Part shown: one piece after another, positions 27,532 to 37,584 of the stretch
How positions within the stretch are numbered: position 1 is the stretch's first letter
Layout of the letters: each line of letters begins with the position of its first letter
From: Sulfitobacter sp. SK012
GTDB lineage: Bacteria; Pseudomonadota; Alphaproteobacteria; Rhodobacterales; Rhodobacteraceae
Assembly (NCBI RefSeq): GCF_003352085.1
Contig: NZ_CP025804.1
Location: 3,100,001 to 3,164,000 of the forward strand
DNA length: 64,000 nucleotides
Direction of reading: 5' to 3'
The notes under the pieces: generated by a model
The model's database searches: none
The model's input: the letters and a program-made list of their open reading frames with translations, nothing else
Told to the model about the DNA's origin: nothing
Made by a program: the position numbers and the translations under genes

Positions 27532-29181
27532 TCAGACCTCGATTGTTTTCGGGCGGCGGCGTTCGAACCAGATAACGACCATCAACCGGGTTACGAAATA
27601 GGCGGTGAATACCGATGTCAGGATGCCAAGCCCCAATGTGATTGCAAAACCACGCACCGGGCCGGAACCCAGCATGAAGAGGATCACAGCAATGATGAAC
27701 GTAGTGACGTTGGCGTCCAAAATTGCGCTAAGCGCCTTTTCATAGCCCAGCGAAATCGCACGGGCCGGTCCTTTGGCGCTTTTGAGTTCCTCGCGGATAC
27801 GCTCAAAAATCAGCACGTTGGCATCAACGGCCATACCAACAGTCAAAACAATGCCTGCGATGCCCGGTAGCGTCAGCGTAGCCCCGATCAAACTCAGCAG
27901 ACCAAAGATCAACGCAATGTTCACGATCAATGCAATGTCGGCGAAAAACCCAAACAACCCGTAGGTCGCGAACATAAAAAACAGCACCGCCGCAAAAGCG
28001 ACCAGCGTGGCGATTTTACCAGCATCAATGCTGTCTTGACCCAGCTCTGGACCAATTGTGCGTTCCTCGACAAAGACCAACTCCGCAGGAAGGGCCCCTG
28101 CCCGCAGCAAAACGGCGAGCGTTGTGGATTCCTCAACCGTGAAGTTACCGGTGATAATGCCCGAACCGCCTGGGATGTGACTTTGAATGGTCGGAGCGCT
28201 CACAACTTCATCATCAAGCACGATGGCAAACGGCGCGCCGATATTTTCAGCTGTGTAGTCGCCAAATTTACGCGCCCCGGATGTGTTAAACCGGAAATTC
28301 ACTGCTGGTGCGCCATTTTGGTCAAAGGCAGGTTGCGCATCAACGAGTTCTTCGCCTGAAACAACAGCCGCGCTTTCGATGACGTAATAAAGGCCCTCTT
28401 CGTTGAGCGAGGGCACCAGCGCGTTGCCGATACCGGGGGCTTCGCTGGCATCGGTTGTGCGCCGAACGACCGGGCTGAATGTCAGCTGTGCGGTTGTTCC
28501 GATAATTTGCTTAAGCTCAGACGCCGACCCGATGCCGGGTACTTGGATCAAGATGCGGTCTGTTCCCTGGCGCTGGATCGTAGGCTCGCGGGTGCCGACT
28601 TCATCGATGCGGCGGCGAATAATCTCCAGCGACTGCTGCATTGTACGCTCATCAGTCGCGGATTTCTCTGCGTCCGAGAAATTCACAGTAATGATGCCGC
28701 TATCGCCCGATACGTCGATGTCGTTCGACCCGACGCCTGTCAGGGATACAACTGGCGTTGCCAGCCCGCGCACAATTTGCAAGGCGTCTGCCATCTTGTC
28801 GGCGTCAGTCAAGCGCACACGCAATTCACCATCAGGGCTTTGCTGGCGGCGCACAGGGGTCAAACCACGCAAGGAGTCGCGTACCTCTGGCCACATCGCT
28901 TCCATACGGGTCGCGTAAACATCCGCCAGCTCAACCTCAGCCAACAGATGCGCTCCGCCGCGCAAATCTAGGCCCAGATTAACCAACCCGGACGGCAAAA
29001 ACTCAGGCCACAGCGCCTTTTGCGCTTCCAATTCCGGCGTAGAGCCCGCCACCTCAATCGTTTTGAGTGCATCGTTGTGCTGCTCTACGGGGCCGTAGAA
29101 TGCGTTCGGTAAGGCAAGGAAAATACCTACCGCACAGGTGAGTAAAATCAGCACCCGTTTCCACAGATCAATCTGAAGCAT
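27532..29181 (-). CDS. secD: Protein translocase subunit SecD
   Basis: 549 residues with one N-terminal span, a large periplasmic region (P1) and five further spans. GLDLRGGAHLLAEVE is motif D1; GMAVDANVLIFERIREELK is motif D4. Typical length for alphaproteobacterial SecD. Forms an operon with yajC upstream and secF downstream. Confidence 0.97.
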   Translation of the reverse strand: MLQIDLWKRVLILLTCAVGIFLALPNAFYGPVEQHNDALKTIEVAGSTPELEAQKALWPEFLPSGLVNLGLDLRGGAHLLAEVELADVYATRMEAMWPEVRDSLRGLTPVRRQQSPDGELRVRLTDADKMADALQIVRGLATPVVSLTGVGSNDIDVSGDSGIITVNFSDAEKSATDERTMQQSLEIIRRRIDEVGTREPTIQRQGTDRILIQVPGIGSASELKQIIGTTAQLTFSPVVRRTTDASEAPGIGNALVPSLNEEGLYYVIESAAVVSGEELVDAQPAFDQNGAPAVNFRFNTSGARKFGDYTAENIGAPFAIVLDDEVVSAPTIQSHIPGGSGIITGNFTVEESTTLAVLLRAGALPAELVFVEERTIGPELGQDSIDAGKIATLVAFAAVLFFMFATYGLFGFFADIALIVNIALIFGLLSLIGATLTLPGIAGIVLTVGMAVDANVLIFERIREELKSAKGPARAISLGYEKALSAILDANVTTFIIAVILFMLGSGPVRGFAITLGLGILTSVFTAYFVTRLMVVIWFERRRPKTIEV

Positions 29182-29213
29182 GTCGCCGCCTTTTCAGTGG
29201 GCTAAGGGCCGGA

Positions 29214-29492
29214 TTACTTGGCCGGTTCGGTCTTTGACATCACAGTTGCGATCGTCGATTGGATCACGCGAATTTTAACGCCATCGGCAATCTCAACTTC
29301 AAGTTCGCCATCGTCTTTGACCTTAACGACTTTGCCGATGACACCGCCTTGGGTCACGACTTGATCACCACGGCGCAGTGCCTTGACCATCGCTTGGTGG
29401 CTCTTGAGCTTCTTCTGCTGTGGACGGATGAGCAGAAAGTACATGATCCCGAAAATCAGGATCAGAGGCACGAATTGTTGGATGCCTTGCAT
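29214..29492 (-). CDS. yajC: Preprotein translocase subunit YajC
   Basis: 92 residues from MQGIQQFVPLILIFGIMYFL, one membrane span followed by LIRPQQKKLKSHQAMVKAL and the cytoplasmic VTQGGVIGKVVKVKDD domain. First gene of the yajC-secD-secF block. The open frame runs 53 codons further upstream, but the family start and the AAAAGGATATTCCGC leader fix 29492. Confidence 0.95.
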   Translation of the reverse strand: MQGIQQFVPLILIFGIMYFLLIRPQQKKLKSHQAMVKALRRGDQVVTQGGVIGKVVKVKDDGELEVEIADGVKIRVIQSTIATVMSKTEPAK

Positions 29493-29697
29493 GCGGAATA
29501 TCCTTTTGGTGTTGGACTGCGAACGCGTTTTTACGCCCCGCGAATTGCGGCAGAACCTATGCGGCAAGTCCGGGGTTTGCAAGGTCACGAATGCGGGGAT
29601 TTTGGTGTCTAGCTCAAATGGATTTTGCGGCCCTCTTGGCGCGCCGCACAAGACCAGTCACTATTGCGGTGTGGCATGCCTCAGGCCGCTTGTTTTA

Positions 29698-30417
29698 TTG
29701 TATCGGAGACATCACATTCTCGTCCATCTCACCCGCCTTTTCTTATGGAGTTTGCTGTGCGCCGGCGTGTCTGCTCCGCTGTCGGCAGAGCCGTTGCCGG
29801 CCTTGCCTGAGGCACTGCGCGCGGATTGGGTGGCGATCGGCGCGGTCAATGCGGACGGAACTGAAAGCGTTGCCAATTGCACTGGTGCACTGATTGCAGC
29901 GGATGTTGTGCTGACCGCAGCGCATTGTGTGGGCGGTGTATCAGGGTCCAATTCGGCGCGCGCTTTTGTGATCGGCTGGCCGGGCCAGCCCACTCACAAG
30001 ATTTACCGGTCGCGCCAAATCGAGGTTTACCCACCCTATTCATTCGCAAGCGGCATCTTTCGCTACAGCATCGACATGGCGCTGATTTTTTTAGACCAGA
30101 GTGTGCCTAAGGACGTCGCCACACCAATTGCGCTGAGCTCTGCAGACGATCCTAGTGGACCTTTCGCGCTTCTTGGCTACCACCGAATGCAGCCCGGCAC
30201 GCTGAATGGACGGTTTGATTGCGCCAAGCGCGATACCGCGCAATCGGAGTTTTTGTTGGATTGCCCGGTGGTTGCTGGCAATTCGGGCTCGCCTGTGATG
30301 GCTCGGGTTGGGACTGAGTGGCAAATCATCGGCGTGACCACTGCCCGCATCGGACATGAGACCGCGCTGATTGCCCCGATCAATCAATGGGTTCGCGATC
30401 AGTTGGCCACGCAGTGA
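29698..30417 (+). CDS. Trypsin-like serine protease (chymotrypsin fold)
   Basis: Secreted protease with the full triad: His in DVVLTAAHCVG, Asp in SIDMALIFL, Ser in VVAGNSGSPVM. The hydrophobic segment LTRLFLWSLLCAGVSAPLSA works as a signal peptide. No ATG is in frame near it; I place the start at TTG 29698, with GTG 29671 or an ATT at 29716 after a GGAG as alternatives. It is divergent from yajC. The late cysteines (FDCAKRDT, LLDCPV) probably form a disulfide. Target unknown. Confidence 0.8.
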   Translation: MYRRHHILVHLTRLFLWSLLCAGVSAPLSAEPLPALPEALRADWVAIGAVNADGTESVANCTGALIAADVVLTAAHCVGGVSGSNSARAFVIGWPGQPTHKIYRSRQIEVYPPYSFASGIFRYSIDMALIFLDQSVPKDVATPIALSSADDPSGPFALLGYHRMQPGTLNGRFDCAKRDTAQSEFLLDCPVVAGNSGSPVMARVGTEWQIIGVTTARIGHETALIAPINQWVRDQLATQ

Positions 30418-30501
30418 GGTTTGCTCAAATTCTCGACTACACACCGCGCGCAAGATCGGACATAAGCAGCGCCAGAAACCTACCCCTCAGGAGACAGCTC
30501 C

Positions 30502-31794
30502 ATGCATGACATTCGCGCCATTCGTGACACCCCACAAGATTTTGACGCGGCCCTCGCGCGGCGTGGGGACGCGCCCTTGTCTGCGGACGTGTTGGCGCTG
30601 GACAGCGCACGCCGTGCGAAGATTCAAGCTGCCGAAGGTGCGCAAGCCGATCAGAATACTGCCTCAAAGCAGGTAGGTGCCGCCAAGGCCAAAGGGGATG
30701 ACGCCGAATTTGAACGCCTGCGCGCGTTGGTTTCGGAGAAAAAGACTGAAGTTGCGCAGATGCAGGCCGAAGCCAAAGAGCTTGATGCACAACTGACCGA
30801 TATGCTGGCGCGCATTCCAAACTTGCCCGCAAACGATGCGCCAGACGGAGCCGATGAAGACGATAATGTCGAGGTGAGCCGCTGGGGCACATTGCCCGAG
30901 TTCGATTTCAAGCCAAAAGAGCATTTCGAAATCGAGGGAGTTACCTCCTCTATGGATTTTGAGACTGCAGCCAAAATCTCTGGCAGCCGGTTTGTTTTGC
31001 TGTCGGGGGCCGTTGCACGTGTTCACCGGGCATTGGCTCAGTTCATGATCGATACCCACGTTGATGAAAACGGCCTGACAGAGGTCAATCCTCCGGTTTT
31101 GGTGCGAGATGAGGCGATGTACGGCACTGATAAACTGCCGAAATTCGGAGAAGACAGCTACCGCACCGAAGAAGGCATGTGGTTGGTGCCAACCTCTGAA
31201 GTGCCGCTGACTTATATTGCTGCGGATGCTGTCATTGAAGAAAGCGAGCTGCCGCGCCGTTATACATCGCACACGCTTTGTTTTCGCTCTGAGGCAGGCA
31301 GTGCTGGTCGCGATACGTCCGGCATGTTGCGCCAGCACCAATTTGAGAAAGTCGAAATGGTCAGCGTGACCCTCCCAGCTGAGAGTGATGCCGAGCAAAA
31401 GCGGATGCTGCGCTGCGCCGAAAACCTACTGGAGCGGCTCGAAATTCCGTACCGCACCGTAAACCTGTGTACCGGGGACATGGGGTTTGGCGCGCGGCGG
31501 ACTTTTGACATTGAAGCATGGGTGCCTGGGCAAAACGCCTACCGCGAGATTTCGTCAGTCTCAACCACGGGTGACTTTCAGGCGCGGCGAATGAATGCCC
31601 GCTTTAAGCCAGCAGACGGTGGCAAGCCGCAGTTCGTTCACACGCTGAATGGCTCGGGCCTTGCCGTTGGGCGCTGCCTGATTGCGGTGCTGGAAAATGG
31701 CCAGCAAGCGGATGGGTCTGTACACCTGCCAAAAGTACTAGAGCCCTATCTGAAGGGCAAGACGACCATCGGTGCGGATGGCGCTTTGCGCTAA
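30502..31794 (+). CDS. serS: Seryl-tRNA synthetase
   Basis: Class II synthetase charging tRNA-Ser. 430 residues: [20 protein letters not shown] starts the N-terminal coiled coil (to about residue 105), then the catalytic core with [20 protein letters not shown], motif 2 [22 protein letters not shown], and motif 3 near [19 protein letters not shown]. The ATG follows CAGGAGACAGCTCC. The stop codon shares CTAA with the stop of the convergent DUF2235 gene. Confidence 0.97.
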   Translation: MHDIRAIRDTPQDFDAALARRGDAPLSADVLALDSARRAKIQAAEGAQADQNTASKQVGAAKAKGDDAEFERLRALVSEKKTEVAQMQAEAKELDAQLTDMLARIPNLPANDAPDGADEDDNVEVSRWGTLPEFDFKPKEHFEIEGVTSSMDFETAAKISGSRFVLLSGAVARVHRALAQFMIDTHVDENGLTEVNPPVLVRDEAMYGTDKLPKFGEDSYRTEEGMWLVPTSEVPLTYIAADAVIEESELPRRYTSHTLCFRSEAGSAGRDTSGMLRQHQFEKVEMVSVTLPAESDAEQKRMLRCAENLLERLEIPYRTVNLCTGDMGFGARRTFDIEAWVPGQNAYREISSVSTTGDFQARRMNARFKPADGGKPQFVHTLNGSGLAVGRCLIAVLENGQQADGSVHLPKVLEPYLKGKTTIGADGALR

Positions 31795-32915
31795 AACAGC
31801 TCTGGCAACAGTTTGCGCAAGGATTTCGGGCGGTATCCCGGCTGATCCTTGACGCGTTTGCTTACTGTTTCATGCAGTTCAATCGGGTGGCCTGGACCGG
31901 GGCGCCATTTGAGCCAATTGCCCGCGACGCGGTAGATGAACGTTGGCCGCTCAAGTATGTCGCGCGCGCCCGGGTCTACCGGACCCGCCGCAACATCAAG
32001 GCCAGCCAAACGCGCCCCATCAGCTACCCACTCGCGGGTGACCTCAGACAGCGCGCGGCTGTTGGAAGAGCCCCCAACGATTGAGTGGCTCCCCGTGAAC
32101 CAGACCTCCTGATACGGGCGCAATGGAGTCCGGTCGCCTTTGTTAAGACCCTCGTTTTCAACGGTTTGATCAATGTTGTCCCAAATGCTGGGCTTGTAAA
32201 ACACCCGCCGTTCATCCAGCGCGAGCGCGTGGCGCGCGGATTTAACCATGCTGGTCAGCTGGGTGTCATGAAAACTATATTTGCGGTTCCACAGCTTGGC
32301 GGCAGGACCAAAGATCGGCGCGGGGATCCCCAGCGACCCAACCGTATCCCAAACGCCCAGATACGCGATTTTGAGGATCTGCATCTGATCTGGTTGGCCT
32401 TCAACGGGATGTGACATGCGCCAGTTAAGATCATCTTGCGACGTCGCCATGTGCGGAGACAAGGCACGCCGGTGCCCAAGGATTCTGAGCGCATCGGGGT
32501 GGTTGCCCTCCCCCGGCAAACGGTAAAGCGCATAGGCTTGCTCTAGTCGCTCAGGCGTTGGGTTTTCAACGATCCCGCATTTTCGCAGCATGCCGACCAA
32601 CGACCGCGCTGTGTAGGCCCCGCGTGAAAATCCGAAAATATAGATTTTGTCGCCGGGCTTGTAGCGCTCCGCCAGTGCTTTGTAGGCCGATTTGATATTG
32701 TCATTCAGGCCGTGGCCAAAAATACCGCCGCCGAATTTATGCCGCAGATGCGCAGTCCAACTGCCGTCACGCTCTTTTGCGCCCACCCCTAGAATATAGC
32801 GTGCGGCCTGCTCATCATTGTTCGCCGCAAGCGCGTGCAAAGCGTGAACATGGGTTGGCGGGTCAGTATTTGGGCTGTTCCACGTCCCATCGCAGAAAAT
32901 CGCGATTCGGGCCAT
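31791..32915 (-). CDS. DUF2235 alpha/beta hydrolase
   Basis: 374 residues. It begins [16 protein letters not shown], the DUF2235 opening, and carries the nucleophile elbow [16 protein letters not shown] with Ser97. [13 protein letters not shown] and [14 protein letters not shown] are other conserved parts. The family includes Tle1-type phospholipase effectors of type VI secretion, but stand-alone bacterial members are common. No secretion, immunity or VgrG gene is nearby and no signal peptide is seen, so an effector role is not supported here. It ends inside the last codon of serS. Confidence 0.88.
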   Translation of the reverse strand: MARIAIFCDGTWNSPNTDPPTHVHALHALAANNDEQAARYILGVGAKERDGSWTAHLRHKFGGGIFGHGLNDNIKSAYKALAERYKPGDKIYIFGFSRGAYTARSLVGMLRKCGIVENPTPERLEQAYALYRLPGEGNHPDALRILGHRRALSPHMATSQDDLNWRMSHPVEGQPDQMQILKIAYLGVWDTVGSLGIPAPIFGPAAKLWNRKYSFHDTQLTSMVKSARHALALDERRVFYKPSIWDNIDQTVENEGLNKGDRTPLRPYQEVWFTGSHSIVGGSSNSRALSEVTREWVADGARLAGLDVAAGPVDPGARDILERPTFIYRVAGNWLKWRPGPGHPIELHETVSKRVKDQPGYRPKSLRKLLPELF

Positions 32916-33008
32916 TGGCGGGCCTCCTTATTGTGCTAAATGAAGATCCTTCAATGCTGTCAGCATACCCGTATTGCGCGAAAAGTAAATTTCTCAGAGG
33001 TATTCACG

Positions 33009-33707
33009 ATGTCCCGTTCCACGATTGCTGTTGTCACCCTTGTGTTGACGATCTGTTTCGCCGCTTCTCCCCTGCTGGTGCCGGACTTCGGTGGGTTTGA
33101 CCCCGAACAATTCCCAGTGCCCCAGAACAACCCGCCAGTGCAGCCTGAGGGCTATGCGTTTGCGATCTGGGGTGTGATCTATCTTTGGCTTATTCTCGGC
33201 ATGGGGTTCGGGCTTTGGAAACGGCGCGAAGATGGCGGTTGGCATGACATGCGCCCGCCGCTGTGCGTGTCTCTCGCCATGGGTACGACGTGGCTTGCCG
33301 TGGCGCTCCTTAGCCCCATTTGGGCCAGCGTGCTGATCTGGCTGATGCTGTTCACCGCACTTTGGGCGTTGTTTCGCAGCCCCACCGACGACCGCTGGTT
33401 CGCCGCCCTGCCCCTTGGTCTTTATGCGGGGTGGCTGTCAGCTGCCTCTTGCGTATCTCTTGGGCTTTTGGCCGCTGGCTACGGCTGGGTGGATCAAGAC
33501 ACGGCGGCGGTGGGCGCAGTTTTACTCGCGCTGATCCTCGCCTCTGGTGTGCAATCCACGCTGCGCCGCGCGCCGAGCTACGGCATCGCGGTGATCTGGG
33601 CCTTGGTGGCGGTGGTCGTGCAAAATATCGGCGGCAACATGACCGTCGCTGCCCTTGCCGCCGGGGGCGCATTGGCGTTGCTGATCCCGACGTGGAAAGC
33701 GCGTTAA
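33009..33707 (+). CDS. TspO/MBR-related tryptophan-rich membrane protein
   Basis: 232 residues from [19 protein letters not shown] with six or seven hydrophobic segments. [20 protein letters not shown] resembles the TspO/tryptophan-rich sensory protein signature, and later segments are rich in Trp. The length exceeds classic TspO (about 160 residues), so this is the larger relative. TspO binds porphyrins in Rhodobacter; function here is inference. Its stop and the stop of der share the palindrome TTAA. Confidence 0.75.
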   Translation: MSRSTIAVVTLVLTICFAASPLLVPDFGGFDPEQFPVPQNNPPVQPEGYAFAIWGVIYLWLILGMGFGLWKRREDGGWHDMRPPLCVSLAMGTTWLAVALLSPIWASVLIWLMLFTALWALFRSPTDDRWFAALPLGLYAGWLSAASCVSLGLLAAGYGWVDQDTAAVGAVLLALILASGVQSTLRRAPSYGIAVIWALVAVVVQNIGGNMTVAALAAGGALALLIPTWKAR

Positions 33708-35185
33708 GGTTGACGTCTGCTGCTGTTGGTATGTTTGCGCAGCTTTGACGGCGGAGCCTTTTTGCGGCCCTTGTAGGGGTTATCCGCAGATTGACCGCGC
33801 ATCCACAAGCGGATGGGCGTGCCCGGCATATCAAAGTCGACGCGCAAACCGTTAACAAGATAACGGCTGTAGCTCGCAGGTACCTTGTCTGGGTGGCTAC
33901 ACATCACCACAAAACCAGGCGGCCGTGTCTTGGCTTGGGTCATGTAGCGTAGCTTGATGCGTTTGCCCTGTGGCGCGGGGGGCGGATGCGCCTCCATCAT
34001 GCCAGCCAGCCAGCGGTTAAGCTGTGCCGTGGTGATCCGGCGGTTCCAGACATCGTAGGCTTGCATGATTGCGGCCTGCAAACGGTCCATGCCCCGGCCC
34101 GTTTTGGCCGACACAGTGACCAACGGTGCACCGCGCAATTGAGGTAAGAGACGCTCAAAGCTCTCGCGCAGGTCTTTTAGCTTGCCCTGACGGTCTTCTT
34201 CGACGTCCCATTTATTGACGGCGACAACCACGGCGCGGCCTTCGCGCTCGGCGAGGTCCGCGATTCGCAAATCTTGCTGTTCGAATGGGATCTCTGCATC
34301 CAGCAGCACAACAACCACTTCGGCAAATTTCACGGCCCGCAGCCCGTCACTGACGCTGAGCTTTTCCAGTTTTTCCTGAACTTTGGCCTTTTTGCGCATG
34401 CCTGCGGTATCAAAGATACGCATTGGCACGCCGACGCCGTCCGCGCCTGCCCATAGGGTACGCAGGGAAATCGCGTCGCGGGTGATCCCGGCCTCAGGTC
34501 CAGTCAGCAACCGGTCTTCACCCAAGATCTGATTGATCAGCGTGGATTTGCCAGCGTTCGGACGGCCCACAACAGCCACTTGCAGCGGCTTGGCATCTGT
34601 CGGCACGGGCACGACATCCAGTTCGTCGCCGTCGGCGTCAGAGACATCAATATCCGTTTCGGGTGTGTCAGTATCTTCGCGCTCGGCAAAGCGGTCAGCG
34701 AGCGGCATCAGCACTGTGTACAGATCCGCCATCCCCTCACCATGTTCAGCCGATAGGCGCACAGGATCGCCCAATCCCAGGGAATAGGCTTCGACCACCC
34801 CTGCTTCAGCCGCATTACCTTCAGCCTTATTGGCCGCCAGAATCACGTTGGCCGAACGTTTGCGCAAGATGTCAGCAAAGATCAGATCAGTTTGCGTCAC
34901 GCCAACGCGCGCATCGATCATGAACAGACAAATGTCGGCCATATCCACGGCGCGTTCTGTTAGCCGGCGCATCCGACCCTGCAGGCTGTCGTCGGTGACG
35001 TCCTCAAGCCCAGCAGTATCAATTACAGTAAAGCGCAAGTCGGCCAGACGGGCGGCCCCTTCACGCAAATCACGTGTGACGCCGGGCTGGTCATCGACCA
35101 GCGCCAGTCGTTTTCCGACAAGACGGTTGAACAGCGTGGATTTGCCCACATTGGGACGGCCCACGATGGCGAGGGTGAAAGACAT
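33704..35185 (-). CDS. der: Ribosome-associated GTPase Der (EngA)
   Basis: 493 residues from [20 protein letters not shown], with a TTG directly before the ATG. Two GTPase domains in tandem: the first P-loop is above; the second is [30 protein letters not shown] and [10 protein letters not shown] follow, and the C-terminal KH-like domain contains [19 protein letters not shown] sequence. Der is essential for 50S subunit assembly. The acidic linker between domains is rich in Asp and Glu. Confidence 0.96.
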   Translation of the reverse strand: MSFTLAIVGRPNVGKSTLFNRLVGKRLALVDDQPGVTRDLREGAARLADLRFTVIDTAGLEDVTDDSLQGRMRRLTERAVDMADICLFMIDARVGVTQTDLIFADILRKRSANVILAANKAEGNAAEAGVVEAYSLGLGDPVRLSAEHGEGMADLYTVLMPLADRFAEREDTDTPETDIDVSDADGDELDVVPVPTDAKPLQVAVVGRPNAGKSTLINQILGEDRLLTGPEAGITRDAISLRTLWAGADGVGVPMRIFDTAGMRKKAKVQEKLEKLSVSDGLRAVKFAEVVVVLLDAEIPFEQQDLRIADLAEREGRAVVVAVNKWDVEEDRQGKLKDLRESFERLLPQLRGAPLVTVSAKTGRGMDRLQAAIMQAYDVWNRRITTAQLNRWLAGMMEAHPPPAPQGKRIKLRYMTQAKTRPPGFVVMCSHPDKVPASYSRYLVNGLRVDFDMPGTPIRLWMRGQSADNPYKGRKKAPPSKLRKHTNSSRRQP

Positions 35186-35235
35186 CAAAACGCTCCGGGG
35201 TGCAGATCAGACACGCGCCTTAACGCATCTTTGGC

Positions 35236-36597
35236 TTAACGGAAAGCGTGGAGTTGCCCGCCGCTCGATACAACATAAAGAGTTCCGCCCGCGACAACCG
35301 GCGCTGTGGTCGCCCCATCGGGGATCGCGGAGGTGCCAAGAAGCGCGCCATTAGCAGGGTCATAACTGCGCAACAGGCCATCATTAGACGCTATTATCAA
35401 GCGACTACCCGCAATAATTGGTCCGTAATGCGCAAAGATGCGGCTTTGACGTTTTGGCTTTGCCTTGACGAAGTTCGGCAACTCAACGCCCCAAATTTTT
35501 GCACCATCAGATGCGTCCAGGCGCACAAGCTCATTTAAGTCCGTGACCGCAAAGACCGAATCCCCTGCCGGCCAAACCGGGCCAATCGCCCCGTCGCGCG
35601 CGGTCCAGACACGGGCACCACTGCCCAGCTCCATCGCGACGATGCGGCCAGATTGGTTGCCAACGTAAACTTTGTCACCTGAAATCACGGGTGCCGCGGT
35701 CACATCTGAAACGTTTGAAATTGCACGGCCCGGGCGTTTGCCAAGCACCGAGGCATCCCAGCGGTTCAGCCCGCCGCGGCGGAACACCGCCTGTACTTCG
35801 CCAGAACCAAACGCAAAGATTGCAAGGTCTTTGCTGATGGCGGGGGCTGGCGCGCCTAACACGTTATTGCCGTCAGAGGTGGCACCGATCTGCCATTCGA
35901 CACGGCCGTCGGATTTGCGCACGGCCCATCCGGTATCATCACCGGCCGTCAAATAAACAAGGTCACCAGACACAGTTGGCGTGCCTGCACCAGACGCATC
36001 AAGCTTCTGGGTCCAGCGCACAGCACCGTTGGTCGCATCAAGAGCGGCCAAAACACCATACCCGATCGAGACGTAAATGGTGTCGCCGTCAACAGCCAGC
36101 CCGCCGCCCGTTGCATCACCTGCTTGATCGGTCTGTGGGCGCAAATTCCGTGTCCATAGCGTGGCTCCGGATGTCGCGGTTGCTGTCACAAGCGCATCAG
36201 CATCAAGTGTAATAATGCGGCCAGCGGATACGACCGGCGTGGCGGTGATGCGCTGCTTGCGGCTGTCACCCTCGCCGATATTGGCGGACCAGACCAACTG
36301 CGGATTACCGCGCAATGTGGCGTTGCTGATGCGGTTCGCTGGCGTGCCTGTTGTATGGGTCCAATTGCTGTTGTTCACTTGGCCCGGCAATGAAATCGCC
36401 CGCGATGTGTTCCCTGAAAAGGCGACGGTGCCCAAATCCAATTCACCAGGATTTTGCAGGACTGACCGAACCGTTTCGCGTTGGCCCGGCAGAACTGTAT
36501 CGGCTTCCTGGCAGGCGCTCAGCAACAAAGCTGCGCCCAATACGCCCACGATCCAGCCGCGACCGGCGATTGCATTCTTGGTTGTGCTATCCGTCAT
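35236..36597 (-). CDS. bamB: Outer membrane assembly lipoprotein BamB
   Basis: 453 residues. The N-terminus has a hydrophobic stretch ending LLLSACQEADT, a lipobox with Cys at about residue 29. The rest is an eight-bladed PQQ-type beta-propeller with repeated blocks such as GDTIYVSIGYGVLAALDATN and SGDKVYVGNQSGRIVAMEL. BamB supports BamA in folding outer-membrane barrels. Second gene after the YfgM-like gene and upstream of der, the arrangement seen in many proteobacteria. Confidence 0.93.
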   Translation of the reverse strand: MTDSTTKNAIAGRGWIVGVLGAALLLSACQEADTVLPGQRETVRSVLQNPGELDLGTVAFSGNTSRAISLPGQVNNSNWTHTTGTPANRISNATLRGNPQLVWSANIGEGDSRKQRITATPVVSAGRIITLDADALVTATATSGATLWTRNLRPQTDQAGDATGGGLAVDGDTIYVSIGYGVLAALDATNGAVRWTQKLDASGAGTPTVSGDLVYLTAGDDTGWAVRKSDGRVEWQIGATSDGNNVLGAPAPAISKDLAIFAFGSGEVQAVFRRGGLNRWDASVLGKRPGRAISNVSDVTAAPVISGDKVYVGNQSGRIVAMELGSGARVWTARDGAIGPVWPAGDSVFAVTDLNELVRLDASDGAKIWGVELPNFVKAKPKRQSRIFAHYGPIIAGSRLIIASNDGLLRSYDPANGALLGTSAIPDGATTAPVVAGGTLYVVSSGGQLHAFR

Positions 36598-36665
36598 TGC
36601 CTGCTCACTCTGGTCTTTTTCTACGGGTTGAGGTCCGCGCCCTTGGGTCGAGAAAAGCTGAAGGC

Positions 36666-37355
36666 CTAGTTGCCAGTAGCCCCAGTTAGATCAGGCCCAT
36701 TGCCCATTTCAGGCTCCCCACCCAGCGCCACAATCACTTGAAGCGCGCGTTGTTGCAAGTCTGCTGTGACTTCGGCGTCGCTTAGCAGCGCTTGATAGCC
36801 CGTAATTGCCGCCTGCGTGTCGCCCTCTTGGATGGCAATCAGCGCCAACTGTTCTTGGGCAAGCAAGCGAAGCGGAGCACCGGGTTGAGCCAGTGCTTCA
36901 AAGCCCAATTTGCGATCTGCGGCAGGCAAGGTGTCGGTTTGCAACGTCAGCGCCTTAAAGCGCGCAATCAGGCGGTAAATTTCTGGTGTGTCAGGGTTCA
37001 CAGCGGCCGCATCTAGGCTTGCGATCGCAGCTGTGCGGTCATCACCGGCCAACTCGGCAGTAGCGGTCAACAGCTCAATCACAGTGGCGGCACTGGGATC
37101 TTTGGGCGTAATCGCTCCAAGAACCTCTGCGCGGGTGCCTGCGTCAGCGTCCGTCACCGCGGCCAAAACACGATCACCAAAGGCTTGTGCTTCGGCGCGC
37201 GCGCTTGCTTTTTGATATTCAAGAAAACCTGCGCCACCAATGATCAGCACAATCACAAGCGCTGCCCAAACACCGTAACGGCGCATGGTCGCAAACAGCT
37301 TTTCACGCCGCAGCTCGTCGGTTACTTCGTCAATAAAACTATCGGTGTCGCTCAT
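36666..37355 (-). CDS. YfgM-like membrane-anchored TPR protein
   Basis: 229 residues: cytoplasmic MSDTDSFIDEVTDELRREKL, one membrane span (YGVWAALVIVLIIGGAGFLE), then a periplasmic region of TPR-like helices. In E. coli YfgM sits next to bamB (yfgL) and der and acts as a periplasmic chaperone partner of PpiD at SecYEG. The same neighbourhood is seen here. The family shows low sequence conservation, so the assignment is largely from topology and position. Confidence 0.82.
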   Translation of the reverse strand: MSDTDSFIDEVTDELRREKLFATMRRYGVWAALVIVLIIGGAGFLEYQKASARAEAQAFGDRVLAAVTDADAGTRAEVLGAITPKDPSAATVIELLTATAELAGDDRTAAIASLDAAAVNPDTPEIYRLIARFKALTLQTDTLPAADRKLGFEALAQPGAPLRLLAQEQLALIAIQEGDTQAAITGYQALLSDAEVTADLQQRALQVIVALGGEPEMGNGPDLTGATGN

Positions 37356-37476
37356 TTTGCCCAGCCCTCAAGGGTATTCATTGCGCCCTCATATCGCGGG
37401 ACCACCCCCAAGCCAAGACCTACGGTGCCGAAGCTTTGAGGACACGCAAAAGACCCAGCAAAAAACTTGAATTCTG

Positions 37477-37488
37477 AACTGGTCAGTT
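37477..37488. promoter_or_regulatory. Palindrome AACTG-GT-CAGTT before the RND pump genes
   Basis: A 5-bp inverted repeat around a two-base centre, about 97 bp upstream of the adaptor start. Many RND pumps are repressed by TetR-type proteins that bind such sites, but no regulator gene is adjacent. Operator role is inference. Confidence 0.35.
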
Positions 37489-37584
37489 TAGTTATCATAT
37501 ACTACATAGAGCATATTAATTCACATAGCTTTCGGTGACTGCGCCCAAAAGGCCTGTTCCGTTCTATTAAAGACGAGGCCGACC

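Noticed and set aside
31791..32915. Type VI secretion effector
   Set aside because: DUF2235 alone is not enough; there are no T6SS, VgrG or immunity genes nearby.
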